A stretch of DNA of 64,000 nucleotides. It comes from UBA2883 sp964017965 (lineage in GTDB: Bacteria; Cyanobacteriota; Vampirovibrionia; Gastranaerophilales; Gastranaerophilaceae). A program made the position numbers and the translations under genes. The notes under the pieces are model-generated. The model was not told the DNA's origin, made no database searches, and worked only from the letters and a program-made list of their open reading frames with translations. Positions 35,255 to 43,738 of this stretch are shown here, in pieces (the stretch's first letter is position 1; every line of letters starts with the position of its first letter). The stretch covers positions 1 through 64,000 of the forward strand of contig CAXHNV010000002.1 of the NCBI GenBank assembly GCA_964017965.1, in the 5' to 3' direction.

Positions 35255-35749
35255 ATGAAGAAAAAATTATTAATGTTAGGTTTGGTAGCAGCTTGTACAT
35301 CAACTATGGCGTTTGCGTGTCCGGGTGAGAAATGTCCGCCTCCTCCTTGTTGCGGTCCTCATGGTCCTGCTTGTCATAGACCTTGTTGTCCTCCTCCAAA
35401 ATGCAGCCTTGATGAAAAATTGAAGTTGACTGAGGCTCAAAAAGAAAAAGCTAAGGCTATGAGAATGGAAGCCAGAGAACAAATGCGACCTATTATGGAA
35501 GCTATCAAAACTAAACACGAACAAAAAGAAATAATCAAACACAACCGTAACTTGACTGCAGAAGCTCAATGTGAACAGGTTGAAAAGTTGAACGCTCAAA
35601 TTAGCGAATTGAAAAAACAAGCACACGATTTGAGAGTGAAGAACGAAAAAGATTTCGAAGCTATTTTGACACCAAAACAAAAAGCTGAGTTTAATAAACT
35701 TAAACAAGAACGCAGAAAACAAATGGCTAAAAACTTCAAAAGAGGTTAA
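35255..35749 (+). CDS. Cys-rich periplasmic Spy/CpxP-like protein
   Basis: A signal peptide (MKKKLLMLGLVAACTSTMAFA) is followed by a short stretch with eight cysteines, several His and many prolines (residues 22-50), then a helical part with LTEAQ and LTPKQ repeats typical of the Spy/CpxP/CnrX group of periplasmic chaperones and metal sensors. The ATG at 35255 is chosen because AGAAAGG lies 8 nt upstream and the signal peptide then starts normally; a frame from 35231 is possible. The Cys/His cluster suggests metal or redox binding. It is the last gene of the sigma operon and ends at a strong terminator. Confidence 0.75.
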   Translation: MKKKLLMLGLVAACTSTMAFACPGEKCPPPPCCGPHGPACHRPCCPPPKCSLDEKLKLTEAQKEKAKAMRMEAREQMRPIMEAIKTKHEQKEIIKHNRNLTAEAQCEQVEKLNAQISELKKQAHDLRVKNEKDFEAILTPKQKAEFNKLKQERRKQMAKNFKRG

Positions 35750-35753
35750 GTTT

Positions 35754-35792
35754 AAAGCGGTCGGTTCAAATAATGAACCGACCGCTTTTTTT
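35754..35792 (+). terminator. Terminator of the anti-sigma/sigma/Spy-like operon
   Basis: AAAGCGGTCGGTTC and GAACCGACCGCTTT form a 14-bp stem with a 7-nt loop and a following T-run. Confidence 0.92.
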
Positions 35793-35809
35793 CATGATAA
35801 AATTTTTAT

Positions 35810-36526
35810 ATGGAAACACAAGTTGTAGGGTTTTGGGGTTATCCTGATCCTGAGATTATCGCAAATATTAAATCTGAGTATCCGAACGCTGAATGGGTTG
35901 ATTTGGATATCGATTTTGGTGCAGAAGACAAGGGAATTTTGCCTGATGCTTATTGTAAGATAATCAAGAATATTGTTAATAACAGTTTTAAGTTTAGACC
36001 TGTAAAGATTGCCGCTCCTATTGGTAAAGAGAAATGTGACAGCGGCTGGTTTGCGGCTCAGGTTTTAAGAGAGTATGGGTTTGATGTTGTTGAATCTATT
36101 TATGAGCAAAAGGCTGTTAAAAACGAGATAAATATTTGTACCAGCACTTTACCGTTGTTTGAAAAAGTTGATACTATAATGAACAATATTATTACTCCGG
36201 TTAAGTATGACTTCCCGCAGGTTGAAGCACAGTTCGGATTCTGGGGTGTTCCGCCTAATGATATGGATATTTTGAGACTTTTTCCTGATAACACTCATGT
36301 TTATGGTTGGATTAGATGTGTTGAAGCGGGAACTCCTGCTGATATCGAGTTAGAGATGACTGTGGATGAGGATGTACCTACTGTTTTTTATTCACAATCT
36401 TTTTGTGCTAAATCACAGCTCGCTAAGTATCTTGCTAACAAGTATAACGGGCTTTATATCGATATCGATGACTATGCGAGCAACTCTATTAAAGCTAAGA
36501 TTGAAGCGTTTTTGAGGTTAAGGTAG
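35810..36526 (+). CDS. Unknown protein paired with an archerase-like ATPase
   Basis: I do not recognise this 238-residue protein. It has no membrane segment or signal. It shows an apparent internal repeat: VGFWGYPDP at residue 6 and FGFWGVPPND near 143, each followed by a similar predicted helix and strand (EYPNAEWVDLDI against FPDNTHVYGWI). Five cysteines are spread through it (YCK, KCD, ICT, RCV, FCA). It lies 3 nt before the archerase-like gene, so the two products probably act together; it could be the target of that ATPase. No Shine-Dalgarno sequence is seen, and TAAAAT lies 6 nt before the ATG. Confidence 0.5.
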   Translation: METQVVGFWGYPDPEIIANIKSEYPNAEWVDLDIDFGAEDKGILPDAYCKIIKNIVNNSFKFRPVKIAAPIGKEKCDSGWFAAQVLREYGFDVVESIYEQKAVKNEINICTSTLPLFEKVDTIMNNIITPVKYDFPQVEAQFGFWGVPPNDMDILRLFPDNTHVYGWIRCVEAGTPADIELEMTVDEDVPTVFYSQSFCAKSQLAKYLANKYNGLYIDIDDYASNSIKAKIEAFLRLR

Positions 36527-36529
36527 GTT

Positions 36530-37207
36530 ATGATTTATTTAGATGCGGGAACTACATATTCAAAAGTTATTGAGGTTGGCGAAGATACGCTTTATGGCAA
36601 GTTTGCCGGGTATTTTATAGAGAAAAAAGGTGACAGAAGTTTTTATGTAGTGCCTTCTTCGATAATAAAGTCTTCTAAGATAGCGGTTACAAAGTGTTGC
36701 GGTCACATGGCAGAAGCTTCTGAGAACGAGATTATAGCACTTGCTCAAGGATGTAAAGGGATTGTTGATGAGGATTCTACGATTCTGGATTTAGGTTCAA
36801 GAGACGCTAAATGGATAAAATTTAAGAATAAAAAATTTCACGATATGGATTGGAACACGGCTTGTGCGAGTTCGACAGGTGCGACGGTTGAGATGTTGTT
36901 GAAGTTTTATAACGTTAAACGTGAGGAGCTTGTGTTTAATGAAGAACGGTTTGTTGTTACCTGCGGGATATTTGGGTTAGAAAAGATTATGGACGATATT
37001 TCTAACGGAGAGCGTCCTGTTAATGCTATATCGAAGTTTGTTCACGGGATTGCTTATAACGCGTGGAACTTTTCTAAGAAACCGGAGAAGATTTATTTAT
37101 CCGGCGGATTCTGTGACAACCAGTGTTTTGTTGATTCTTTGCGTAACTATTGCGAGGTTGAGTTATTGGGCAGATTTATGCTTTGTGAAGGGCTTATAGA
37201 TGGCTAA
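36530..37207 (+). CDS. Archerase-like ATPase (2-hydroxyacyl-CoA dehydratase activator family)
   Basis: This 225-residue protein aligns by eye with HgdC-type activators of the BadF/BadG/BcrA/BcrD ASKHA family: LDAGTTYSKVI (phosphate 1), ILDLGSRDAKWIKF, CASSTGATVEMLLKFYNV, TCGIFGLEKIMDDISNG and IYLSGGFCDN. The two Cys that hold the bridging [4Fe-4S] cluster of known archerases (in the CAAGTG and TCTVF motifs) are both kept here, in ACASSTG and VTCGIF. Known members drive ATP-dependent one-electron transfer to a dehydratase or reductase. No such enzyme is nearby; the upstream unknown protein is the only candidate partner. yraN overlaps its end by 8 nt. Confidence 0.7.
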   Translation: MIYLDAGTTYSKVIEVGEDTLYGKFAGYFIEKKGDRSFYVVPSSIIKSSKIAVTKCCGHMAEASENEIIALAQGCKGIVDEDSTILDLGSRDAKWIKFKNKKFHDMDWNTACASSTGATVEMLLKFYNVKREELVFNEERFVVTCGIFGLEKIMDDISNGERPVNAISKFVHGIAYNAWNFSKKPEKIYLSGGFCDNQCFVDSLRNYCEVELLGRFMLCEGLIDG

Positions 37208-37556
37208 TAACAGAGAGATTGGCGCTAAGGGTGAAGAACTTGCTGTTCAGTATTTGGAAAAACGCGGGTATGAGATACTTGAGCGGAATATCCATTTTTC
37301 ACGTGCGTGTGAACTGGATATAGTTGCGCTTGATAAGAAGAATAATACGCTTGTGTGTGTTGAGGTCAAGACAAGACGTTCTGATATTTGCGGAGCTCCT
37401 TTGGAAGCTATTACAAGACAAAAGTTTATGAATATAAGAAAAGGGCTTTATGCTTATTTAGCCGAGCATCCTTATAAAAGATACAGAATCGATGCAATTT
37501 CTGTAATGCTTAATACAGGCGAGATTGAACACTTGAAAAACGTATCTTTATATTAG
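37200..37556 (+). CDS. yraN: YraN/UPF0102 family protein
   Basis: This 118-residue protein has the restriction-endonuclease-like fold motifs of the family: GAKGEELAVQYLEKRGYEI at the start, ELDIVALDKKNNTLVCVEVKTR (Asp, Glu and Lys active-site pattern) and the RYRIDAISV strand. Its function is unsettled; a role in DNA repair or recombination is assumed from the fold. It overlaps the archerase-like gene by 8 nt and the convergent trmH-type gene by 9 nt. Confidence 0.88.
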   Translation: MANNREIGAKGEELAVQYLEKRGYEILERNIHFSRACELDIVALDKKNNTLVCVEVKTRRSDICGAPLEAITRQKFMNIRKGLYAYLAEHPYKRYRIDAISVMLNTGEIEHLKNVSLY

Positions 37557-38294
37557 TTTATGCATAATTATGCTTGCTGAAACCCCGAGGTTTAAGGATT
37601 CAACGCGTTTACTCATCTCAATGGTTACTCCTTTTGTAGAGTAGTTGATAAGTTCATCACTCAATCCGTCAGCTTCCGAGCCAAACATTATAAGTGTTTT
37701 TTCAGCCGGTGACCAGTCGTTGAACATAACGGTGTTTTCACTTTTCGGTAAAGTTGCTACTCTTTCAAAATCGCTAAAATATTGCTCTAATTCAGCCAAT
37801 GTCGACATCTGTAAAATGTTCATCTTCCATAAGTTACCGACGGTTGAGCGTACGCATTTCGGGTTATAAATATCCACACTTTGACCGTATAAAATAACCG
37901 CGTCTATATTAAACGCAACCGCGCTTCTTATAACAGTTCCGAGGTTTCCGACATCTGAAATGTTCTCTAATAAAACAACTTTTTTAGCACTCTTTAGTAT
38001 TTCAAAATTCTGATCAGGCTGATGAGCAACAGCTACTATCTCAGGAGCGCTATCCGTTGTGGATATCTTTTTTAAAACAGCGGTGTTTGTTTCTATAACC
38101 TCAACACCTTGTAAATCAAGTTTTTGACTGCCTTTCAAAACAAAAACTTTATCAATTTTTATTCCTGATTGGATAGCTTCTGAAACGGATTTGTAACCTT
38201 CTAGCAAAAATAGTCCCGTCTCGTCACGGTGTCTTTTCTTTTGAAGTTTTACGCAAAACTTCACTGTATCGTTATTTATTGCTGTTATTTCCAT
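37548..38294 (-). CDS. TrmH/SpoU family RNA 2'-O-methyltransferase
   Basis: This 248-residue protein has an N-terminal substrate-binding part (KFCVKLQKKRHRDETGLFLLEGYKSV split by the usual loop) and the SPOUT domain with motif 1 ENISDVGNLGTVIRSA (about 125-140), motif 2 MFGSEADGLSDEL and motif 3 VESLNLGVSASIIMHK. It should methylate a ribose in rRNA or tRNA; the exact target cannot be told. The ATG at 38294 overlaps the stop of pepP by 10 nt; an ATG five codons earlier is also possible. It ends the minus-strand murT operon. Confidence 0.85.
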   Translation of the reverse strand: MEITAINNDTVKFCVKLQKKRHRDETGLFLLEGYKSVSEAIQSGIKIDKVFVLKGSQKLDLQGVEVIETNTAVLKKISTTDSAPEIVAVAHQPDQNFEILKSAKKVVLLENISDVGNLGTVIRSAVAFNIDAVILYGQSVDIYNPKCVRSTVGNLWKMNILQMSTLAELEQYFSDFERVATLPKSENTVMFNDWSPAEKTLIMFGSEADGLSDELINYSTKGVTIEMSKRVESLNLGVSASIIMHKLI

Positions 38295-39817
38295 AATTTT
38301 GCAAGCCATTCTTTTTCAGTATCACTCAACATATTATAATCGATGAGTTTTTCTTCGTAACCCATATTTGTAAACGATTTTATCACCCCGTTTTCAAGAT
38401 AGCAAGAATTCTCCAACCTCACACCAAAGTTGTTTTCATCATATAACCCCGGTTCAATTGTGAAACATTGATTATTTTTTAACGGTGTTTTTGCAATAGG
38501 GTTCTTGCTAAGGTTTGGCGGTGCTTCGTGTACACAAACCCCGATTCCGTGACCTAGCCCGTGTGAGAACTTGAACCCCTCAACTTCATTTTTTGTCAAA
38601 TACTCTCTCACACAATTATCTATATCAAATCCTGTCGTAGTCTCTGTTACCTTATAATTAAACCCTTGTAAGAACATTTTCAAAACGGTTGTATAAACTT
38701 TTTTGTGTAACTCTGTAGGCTCTCCTTTTACAAAAACACGGGTTATATCGGTTGCAAGTCCGCCTTCATAATATGCTCCGCAATCTACAAGAACAAGGTC
38801 TCCGTCTTTTACTATTTCATCTTTTGAATTGTTTGAATAATGCGGAAGCGCTGAATTTTGGTTTCTTGCAATGATTGATTTGAAACTGAGTGATTTCGCT
38901 CCGTATTTTCTAAAGTTTTCTTCAAGTTTTTTGTCGATATCGTATTCTGAAATATTGTCTGTAGAATAAATATAATCGCGGGTAGCTGTCAGTGCTTTAT
39001 CGGTCATTTCAAAACAGTATTTTAAGTGTTCAATCTCTTCAACGGTTTTGATAGATTTCATTTCTTTAATTTGTGAAGGAGCGTGTTTTTTGTTTTTGAT
39101 TAAAGAATAATCGTAAGCCGTTATTGTTGATTTATCGACGACAATGGTATCTTCAATGGTTTGTATAAAATTGTCAAATTCGCTCAATGGTTTAACTTCA
39201 AACTCTGTACCGGCAAGGATTTTAAAATCAGTAAAAAGTATACTTTTATCTTTTAGGATTAGTAGTTTGCCGTCTATTTTAACTGCATAATCCTGTGAAA
39301 AATCACGCAGGTTACAAACGTATGTCAGTTCTTCTGAGTTTGTTATAATTATCGGTTTTTCAATCTTTTCATATTTTTCTGTAAATGATGAACCCATATT
39401 GATAGCAACTGTGTCACTATTTCTTTGGATGAGTTCTGATTGCGGGTTTGGTACAATTTTTACCCCGATTTCTTTTAACAGGGTTTCGAAGAACTCGTAT
39501 CGGTTTTGTGATACTTTTTTAGTATTTATGCAAAGGGTTGAATTCGGTTCAATCATCGTACAGATTGTTTCATCTTGAGATTGACCGACTTCAAGTTTAA
39601 TAACATCAACCTTTGCGGTGTCGACTTCCAAATCAGCCTGAGTATGAAACCTGCCGTCAACAAACAACTTAATTCGCCCGTCCGGGCAAATTAAGCTATC
39701 GCCGACACCGCCTGAAAAGTTTGTCAGCTTGTAACAATCGTTTTCTTCAAGCGGTGTGTATTCAAGTAAAAACTCGTTTGTTGAATTTACGAGTAAATAG
39801 TTACAGTTTGGTGTCAT
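38285..39817 (-). CDS. pepP: Xaa-Pro aminopeptidase (M24B)
   Basis: This 510-residue enzyme removes N-terminal residues before proline. The N-terminal creatinase-like half (to about residue 260) has diverged. The catalytic pita-bread half keeps the five metal ligands: two Asp in LVDCGAYYEGGLATDITR (about 345-362), His in SHGLGHGIG, Glu in FTIEPGLY and Glu in GVRLENS. Its ATG overlaps the stop of the ppiC gene by one base (TAATG). Confidence 0.88.
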   Translation of the reverse strand: MTPNCNYLLVNSTNEFLLEYTPLEENDCYKLTNFSGGVGDSLICPDGRIKLFVDGRFHTQADLEVDTAKVDVIKLEVGQSQDETICTMIEPNSTLCINTKKVSQNRYEFFETLLKEIGVKIVPNPQSELIQRNSDTVAINMGSSFTEKYEKIEKPIIITNSEELTYVCNLRDFSQDYAVKIDGKLLILKDKSILFTDFKILAGTEFEVKPLSEFDNFIQTIEDTIVVDKSTITAYDYSLIKNKKHAPSQIKEMKSIKTVEEIEHLKYCFEMTDKALTATRDYIYSTDNISEYDIDKKLEENFRKYGAKSLSFKSIIARNQNSALPHYSNNSKDEIVKDGDLVLVDCGAYYEGGLATDITRVFVKGEPTELHKKVYTTVLKMFLQGFNYKVTETTTGFDIDNCVREYLTKNEVEGFKFSHGLGHGIGVCVHEAPPNLSKNPIAKTPLKNNQCFTIEPGLYDENNFGVRLENSCYLENGVIKSFTNMGYEEKLIDYNMLSDTEKEWLAKLWK

Positions 39818-40095
39818 TAGTCTTTCTTACCGGTAAGTTTAACTAAGTGCCAGCCGAATTGGGTTTCAACAGGAGCTGAAACTTCGCCTACTTCAAGAGC
39901 GAATGCTGCATCTTCAAACGGTTTAACCATCATACCTTTACCAAAGAACCCAAGGTCGCCGCCTTGTCTACCTGACGGGCAAAGTGAATGTGCTTGTGCT
40001 AATTCTGCAAAATCAGCACCGTTTGCTAATTCTTCTACTAATTTGTTAACTTCTTCTTCTGTTTTTACAAGGATATGACTTGCTCTTACTTTCAT
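39817..40095 (-). CDS. Small cytoplasmic parvulin-type peptidyl-prolyl isomerase
   Basis: This 92-residue single-domain parvulin (PpiC type) has RASHILVKTEEE at the start, CPSGRQGGDLGFFGKGMMVKPFEDAAF (in two parts, about 45-72) and QFGWHLVKL at the end. It lacks a signal peptide and chaperone domain, so it works in the cytoplasm, like E. coli PpiC. It is coupled to pepP, another proline-specific enzyme. Confidence 0.92.
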   Translation of the reverse strand: MKVRASHILVKTEEEVNKLVEELANGADFAELAQAHSLCPSGRQGGDLGFFGKGMMVKPFEDAAFALEVGEVSAPVETQFGWHLVKLTGKKD

Positions 40096-40112
40096 GATTC
40101 TACCTTTCTTTT

Positions 40113-40430
40113 TTAATTATTTTGACTGTTTTCTTGTTGTCTCAAGAATTCGCAGTCTGCTTCTAACCTTTTGTCGTCCATTTTTTCTATAAGTTCTTCA
40201 ATGTTATTTAGCTGTTTAAGTTCAAATCCGACTTCAGCCAACAAAACACAATCGTTGCAAAGTCTGTATTGACCGTATTGGATAGAACCTGCTAAACAAG
40301 CTTCCTGACCGCAGGCATCACATTGAAAATATTCGTTTTCGCTGTCCGGATTGTCTTCAATGTCGTCAATCTTCATCTGAGCGACAACTTTTTGCATTTC
40401 TTCAACGACTTCTTCTCTTGTTTTTGACAT
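40113..40430 (-). CDS. Small four-cysteine zinc-ribbon protein, unknown function
   Basis: This 105-residue acidic protein has one zinc ribbon, CDACGQEAC near residue 37 and LCNDC near 58, between two charged helices. I do not recognise the family. It lies without any gap between pdxJ and the parvulin gene, so it is cotranscribed. DksA/TraR-like or accessory RNA-polymerase-binding roles are possible but unsupported. Confidence 0.65.
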   Translation of the reverse strand: MSKTREEVVEEMQKVVAQMKIDDIEDNPDSENEYFQCDACGQEACLAGSIQYGQYRLCNDCVLLAEVGFELKQLNNIEELIEKMDDKRLEADCEFLRQQENSQNN

Positions 40431-41138
40431 CTATATCAATCCTTTCATTTCTTTTACGGCTTGCGGCAATCCGACATATAACGCTCTTGCTATTATACTG
40501 TGACCGATATTCAATTCATATAGCCCGTTTATCTCGTGCATTCTTAAAACATTCTTGTAGTTCAAACCGTGACCGGCGTTAACCTTTAATCCGAGCGTTT
40601 GTGCAAATTCAGCGGCAGTCTTTAATTGTTGGAATGTTTCTTCTTCTCTGTCTGTTCCAAACGCGTTTGAATACTGACCTGTATGCAGTTCAATAAGCTG
40701 TGCGCCGGTTTCGAACGCTGCTGTAACCTGCTTTACATCAGGGTCAATAAACAAGCTGACTTCTATACCTGCTTCAACCAGCGGTTTTACAAAGTTTTTG
40801 CCGCGTTCTAATTGTCCTGCGATATCAAGTCCGCCTTCAGTTGTGAGCTCCTGACGTTTTTCGGGTACGATACAAACCGCATCCGGTTTTAATGATAGTG
40901 CAATTTCTTGCATTTCATCGGTCATCGCCATTTCTAAATTAAGTTTTGTGTTCAAACTAGCACGAATCTGTTTAACATCTTCGTCTTTAATGTGGCGTCT
41001 GTCTTCTCTTAAGTGAGTTGTTATTGAATCACCGCCGTTTTCAATACATAGCTGCGCACACTCAAGCACATTAGGCTCAACTCCGCCTCTTGCGTTTCTT
41101 AGTGTTGCAACGTGGTCTATATTTACTCCTAGTAACAT
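40431..41138 (-). CDS. pdxJ: Pyridoxine 5'-phosphate synthase PdxJ
   Basis: PdxJ condenses 1-deoxyxylulose 5-phosphate with 3-amino-2-oxopropyl phosphate in the DXP-dependent vitamin B6 route. The TIM-barrel motifs are clear: GVNIDHVATLRNARGG (residues 4-19, catalytic His), HLREDRRHI, NLEMAMTDEM, CIVPEKRQELTTEGGLD and VNAGHGLNY. The length of 235 residues is typical. It lies 11 nt behind murT. The serine operon of this window uses PLP and a related phosphate-carrying intermediate. Confidence 0.95.
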   Translation of the reverse strand: MLLGVNIDHVATLRNARGGVEPNVLECAQLCIENGGDSITTHLREDRRHIKDEDVKQIRASLNTKLNLEMAMTDEMQEIALSLKPDAVCIVPEKRQELTTEGGLDIAGQLERGKNFVKPLVEAGIEVSLFIDPDVKQVTAAFETGAQLIELHTGQYSNAFGTDREEETFQQLKTAAEFAQTLGLKVNAGHGLNYKNVLRMHEINGLYELNIGHSIIARALYVGLPQAVKEMKGLI

Positions 41139-41149
41139 TTTTATTTCCT

Positions 41150-42481
41150 CTATTTTTTAATCTTATTTATTTCTAAAAGTGCTGTATATGTAGGCAGAAT
41201 CGTTATATCGCCCTCAGCTTCTCTTGTTATAGCAAGGATTGCCTGATTGATATTCGGTATAACTTTAACATCGTTTATACCTGCATATTTAAGTCTTACA
41301 GCCATATCATAAGCTCTTACACCCGATGTAATAATACGTTTTGAAGCAGATTTGAGCAGTTCAAAATCAGCGTCCCATAACCACGACACGTCTCTTCCGT
41401 CTGCATAATTATCGTTTATAGCAATCAAAATATCGTTATCCGTATTAACAGTCTTAAGCACTTCGCTTGCACCCGTAGGGTTTTTGATTAGCTGTATAAC
41501 AGCTTTATGACCTTTAATAATCTTAGTCTCACAACGTCCAAACACTGATTGATAAGTGTCTAACGATTCTTGCAGGTCTTCATAACCCAGTTCAAGCGCC
41601 ATAACCGATGCTGCCAGCACGTTGTAAGCGTTATAAACCCCTGTTAAGTATGTTTTTAATTCGTATTCCTTATTGTCGTGCAGAACCTTTATGATTGAAT
41701 AATCGTTATATATTTGTGCGGTAGCACTGTATTCACAAATAGGTCTTGTATATCCGCAATCACAGTAATAATGACCTTGTTGAGCGTAGAATCGTTTTGA
41801 ATATTTCAAAACTTCACCGCATTGAGAACAGTTGAAAAGTTCCATTGGAGCTTTTGATTCGATATCTTTCTCCATAAACTCAATGTTTTCAAACCCGAAA
41901 TAGATAGGATGTTCTTCCCCTAATGTTTGGAAGTTTACTACAATAGGGTCATCTGCGTTTAAAATCAATTTGATGTTAGGGTTTTTGTTTATTGCTTCCT
42001 GAATCTTTTTAGCAGTTGTGTTTAATTCACCGTATCTGTCCAACTGGTCGCGGAATAAATTAGTGACTATAAGATAGTTTGTATCTAAATAATCGTATAG
42101 TTTAGAAAGATACGCTTCATCTGATTCAAGCACTGTATAGTCGAATCTTTTGAACGGATAAATAGATAGCGCCATAGTGTTAGCAATCCCTGTAAGCATA
42201 TTAGCACCTTTTTCGTTATGAATAACGCTGTTACCCTGAGTTTCAAGTATATGAGACAGAATGCCTGCTGTTGTTGTTTTGCCGTTTGTTCCGGTCACAG
42301 CTATCTTTTCTTTCTTTATATATTTAGACGTATGTCTTAAGAAATCAGGGTATAGTTTCAACATAATCATCCCGATAAAAGATGTTCCTGATGTCTGGTT
42401 TCTCATTGTGATAGCCAATTTTATCAGCCTTGCTATTACAAGTAAAAGATAAAATCGCATGAGCTTTATTAGAAATTTCAT
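41150..42481 (-). CDS. murT: MurT-like Mur ligase (lipid II isoglutaminyl synthase subunit)
   Basis: This 443-residue Mur-ligase family protein has an ATP loop TGTNGKTTTAG (near residue 65), an inserted four-cysteine zinc ribbon (FNCSQCGEVL...YYCDCGY, near 218-250) and the C-terminal DUF1727-type domain, features that mark MurT. MurT works with the glutaminase GatD to amidate the D-Glu of lipid II in Gram-positive bacteria. Here gatD is not next to it or elsewhere in the window. The N-terminus is strongly hydrophobic, suggesting membrane contact. It is the first gene of murT-pdxJ-zinc ribbon-ppiC-pepP-trmH. Confidence 0.82.
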   Translation of the reverse strand: MKFLIKLMRFYLLLVIARLIKLAITMRNQTSGTSFIGMIMLKLYPDFLRHTSKYIKKEKIAVTGTNGKTTTAGILSHILETQGNSVIHNEKGANMLTGIANTMALSIYPFKRFDYTVLESDEAYLSKLYDYLDTNYLIVTNLFRDQLDRYGELNTTAKKIQEAINKNPNIKLILNADDPIVVNFQTLGEEHPIYFGFENIEFMEKDIESKAPMELFNCSQCGEVLKYSKRFYAQQGHYYCDCGYTRPICEYSATAQIYNDYSIIKVLHDNKEYELKTYLTGVYNAYNVLAASVMALELGYEDLQESLDTYQSVFGRCETKIIKGHKAVIQLIKNPTGASEVLKTVNTDNDILIAINDNYADGRDVSWLWDADFELLKSASKRIITSGVRAYDMAVRLKYAGINDVKVIPNINQAILAITREAEGDITILPTYTALLEINKIKK

Positions 42482-42564
42482 AAAAAATAATACTCCCTAT
42501 GTATTTTCTTATTTTTTAAAATAGAATATACTATTATAATAGTACAAAATTAGAATTAATAGAA

Positions 42565-42930
42565 ATGATTTTTTTTATTGCAACAATCTTTATTGCCCAA
42601 TTAATTATCGTATGGAATATAGTATTTTTTCTTATATCCGTTGATAATAAAGTCAATGTTTTGATAACAAATGTTGAAAGTTATTCGGAAATATTACCTG
42701 AACTGCTTTCAACCTTTAGAGAAATAACGTCGGATATAAACAAAATGCTTCCGCTTTTAAGAGAAAAGTTCATCAAACATAGAAACAAATTTGTTATGAA
42801 TGAATTTAAAACCGTATTAGAAAGCCTGGCATTAATAATGTTTAAACCGCAGTATAAAAAATTGTTAGTGGGTATCAAAATAGGTACAAAACTAACCAAA
42901 AAATTGATAAAAGCGAAAAATATGTTATAA
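42565..42930 (+). CDS. Small membrane protein of unknown function
   Basis: This 121-residue protein has one long N-terminal membrane helix (residues 2-25) and a helical, basic cytoplasmic part with a predicted amphipathic region (LPELLSTFREITSDINKMLPLL). It is the first of four small genes in tandem (to 44005) that share the layout of one N-terminal membrane or glycine-rich segment plus helices, so it is likely related in function to the DUF948-type protein two genes on. I do not recognise the family. Confidence 0.6.
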   Translation: MIFFIATIFIAQLIIVWNIVFFLISVDNKVNVLITNVESYSEILPELLSTFREITSDINKMLPLLREKFIKHRNKFVMNEFKTVLESLALIMFKPQYKKLLVGIKIGTKLTKKLIKAKNML

Positions 42931-42957
42931 TTAGACAAAAAATAAAAGAGGTATTTT

Positions 42958-43281
42958 ATGAGTAAAGAAAGAACATCAATCGGATTCGGCGTAGGCTTGA
43001 TTGCAGGTGTTGTAGGTGGTTTGCTTGCAGGTGTTATGTTAGCGCCAAAATCAGGTAAAGAATCAAGAGAAAAACTAAAAGCTACGGTTTGTGAATTAGC
43101 AGAAAAACACTCTCCTGCTATTCAAGATGCTAAGAAAAAAGCATACGAATCAATCGATTTATTACGTTATAAATTAGAAAGAAACTACAAAAAGTTCGAT
43201 AATATGCTTAAATCTCAAAAGATGAGAAAGGCAAAAGAACTGGAATCTACAGAATACAATATTAACCACATGGAAGACTAA
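42958..43281 (+). CDS. YtxH-like protein
   Basis: The 107-residue protein has the YtxH hallmark: a glycine-rich membrane segment (GFGVGLIAGVVGGLLAGVMLAP, residues 8-29, given here in family form) followed by PKSGKESREKLK and a charged coiled-coil tail. YtxH proteins are small envelope-associated proteins linked to general stress in Bacillus; their action is unknown. An AAAAGAGG ribosome site is present. It is in tandem with a second YtxH gene two positions downstream. Confidence 0.75.
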   Translation: MSKERTSIGFGVGLIAGVVGGLLAGVMLAPKSGKESREKLKATVCELAEKHSPAIQDAKKKAYESIDLLRYKLERNYKKFDNMLKSQKMRKAKELESTEYNINHMED

Positions 43282-43291
43282 GGGGGCAGGC

Positions 43292-43663
43292 ATGGATATA
43301 CAATTAACGCAAGGCTTGACCTTTTTGGCGTGGTCCGGTGCAATATTTCTTATTGTGGTCGGTGTTTTTGTAGTTAAGTTGTTGTTCGACTTATCAAGAT
43401 TGCTTAAGAATATTGATAAAAATGTTGTTATTGTTCAATCGGAACTTGAACCTATTGTGAAAAATATTTCTGAAACAACAACAACTATTAACGAAATGGT
43501 TCAGTCTACAAACGGCAAAATTACTAAGATTTCAAACATCTATGACAAAGCATCTGATGCAGTTGTAAATACATTAACAAAAGCGTCTGCTGTTTCAGGT
43601 ACTGTTTTGAAATTTGCTTTAAAAGGGCTTTGCAGATCATTCAAATATTTGGCAAAAAAATAA
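43292..43663 (+). CDS. DUF948-like membrane protein
   Basis: This 123-residue protein has an N-terminal membrane helix (about residues 10-33) and then a long helix with a repeated I...(S/T)..(I/V) pattern (LKNIDKNVVIVQSELEPIV, ISETTTTINEMV), which fits the DUF948 family often encoded beside YtxH proteins. It probably forms membrane-tethered coiled coils. It starts 10 nt after the first YtxH gene. Confidence 0.65.
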   Translation: MDIQLTQGLTFLAWSGAIFLIVVGVFVVKLLFDLSRLLKNIDKNVVIVQSELEPIVKNISETTTTINEMVQSTNGKITKISNIYDKASDAVVNTLTKASAVSGTVLKFALKGLCRSFKYLAKK

Positions 43664-43738
43664 TAGACAAGGGTTAACAACTGTCTAATGTAAAAAAATA
43701 TTATTAAACACTAGAATTATACTGAAAAGGAGAAAAAT

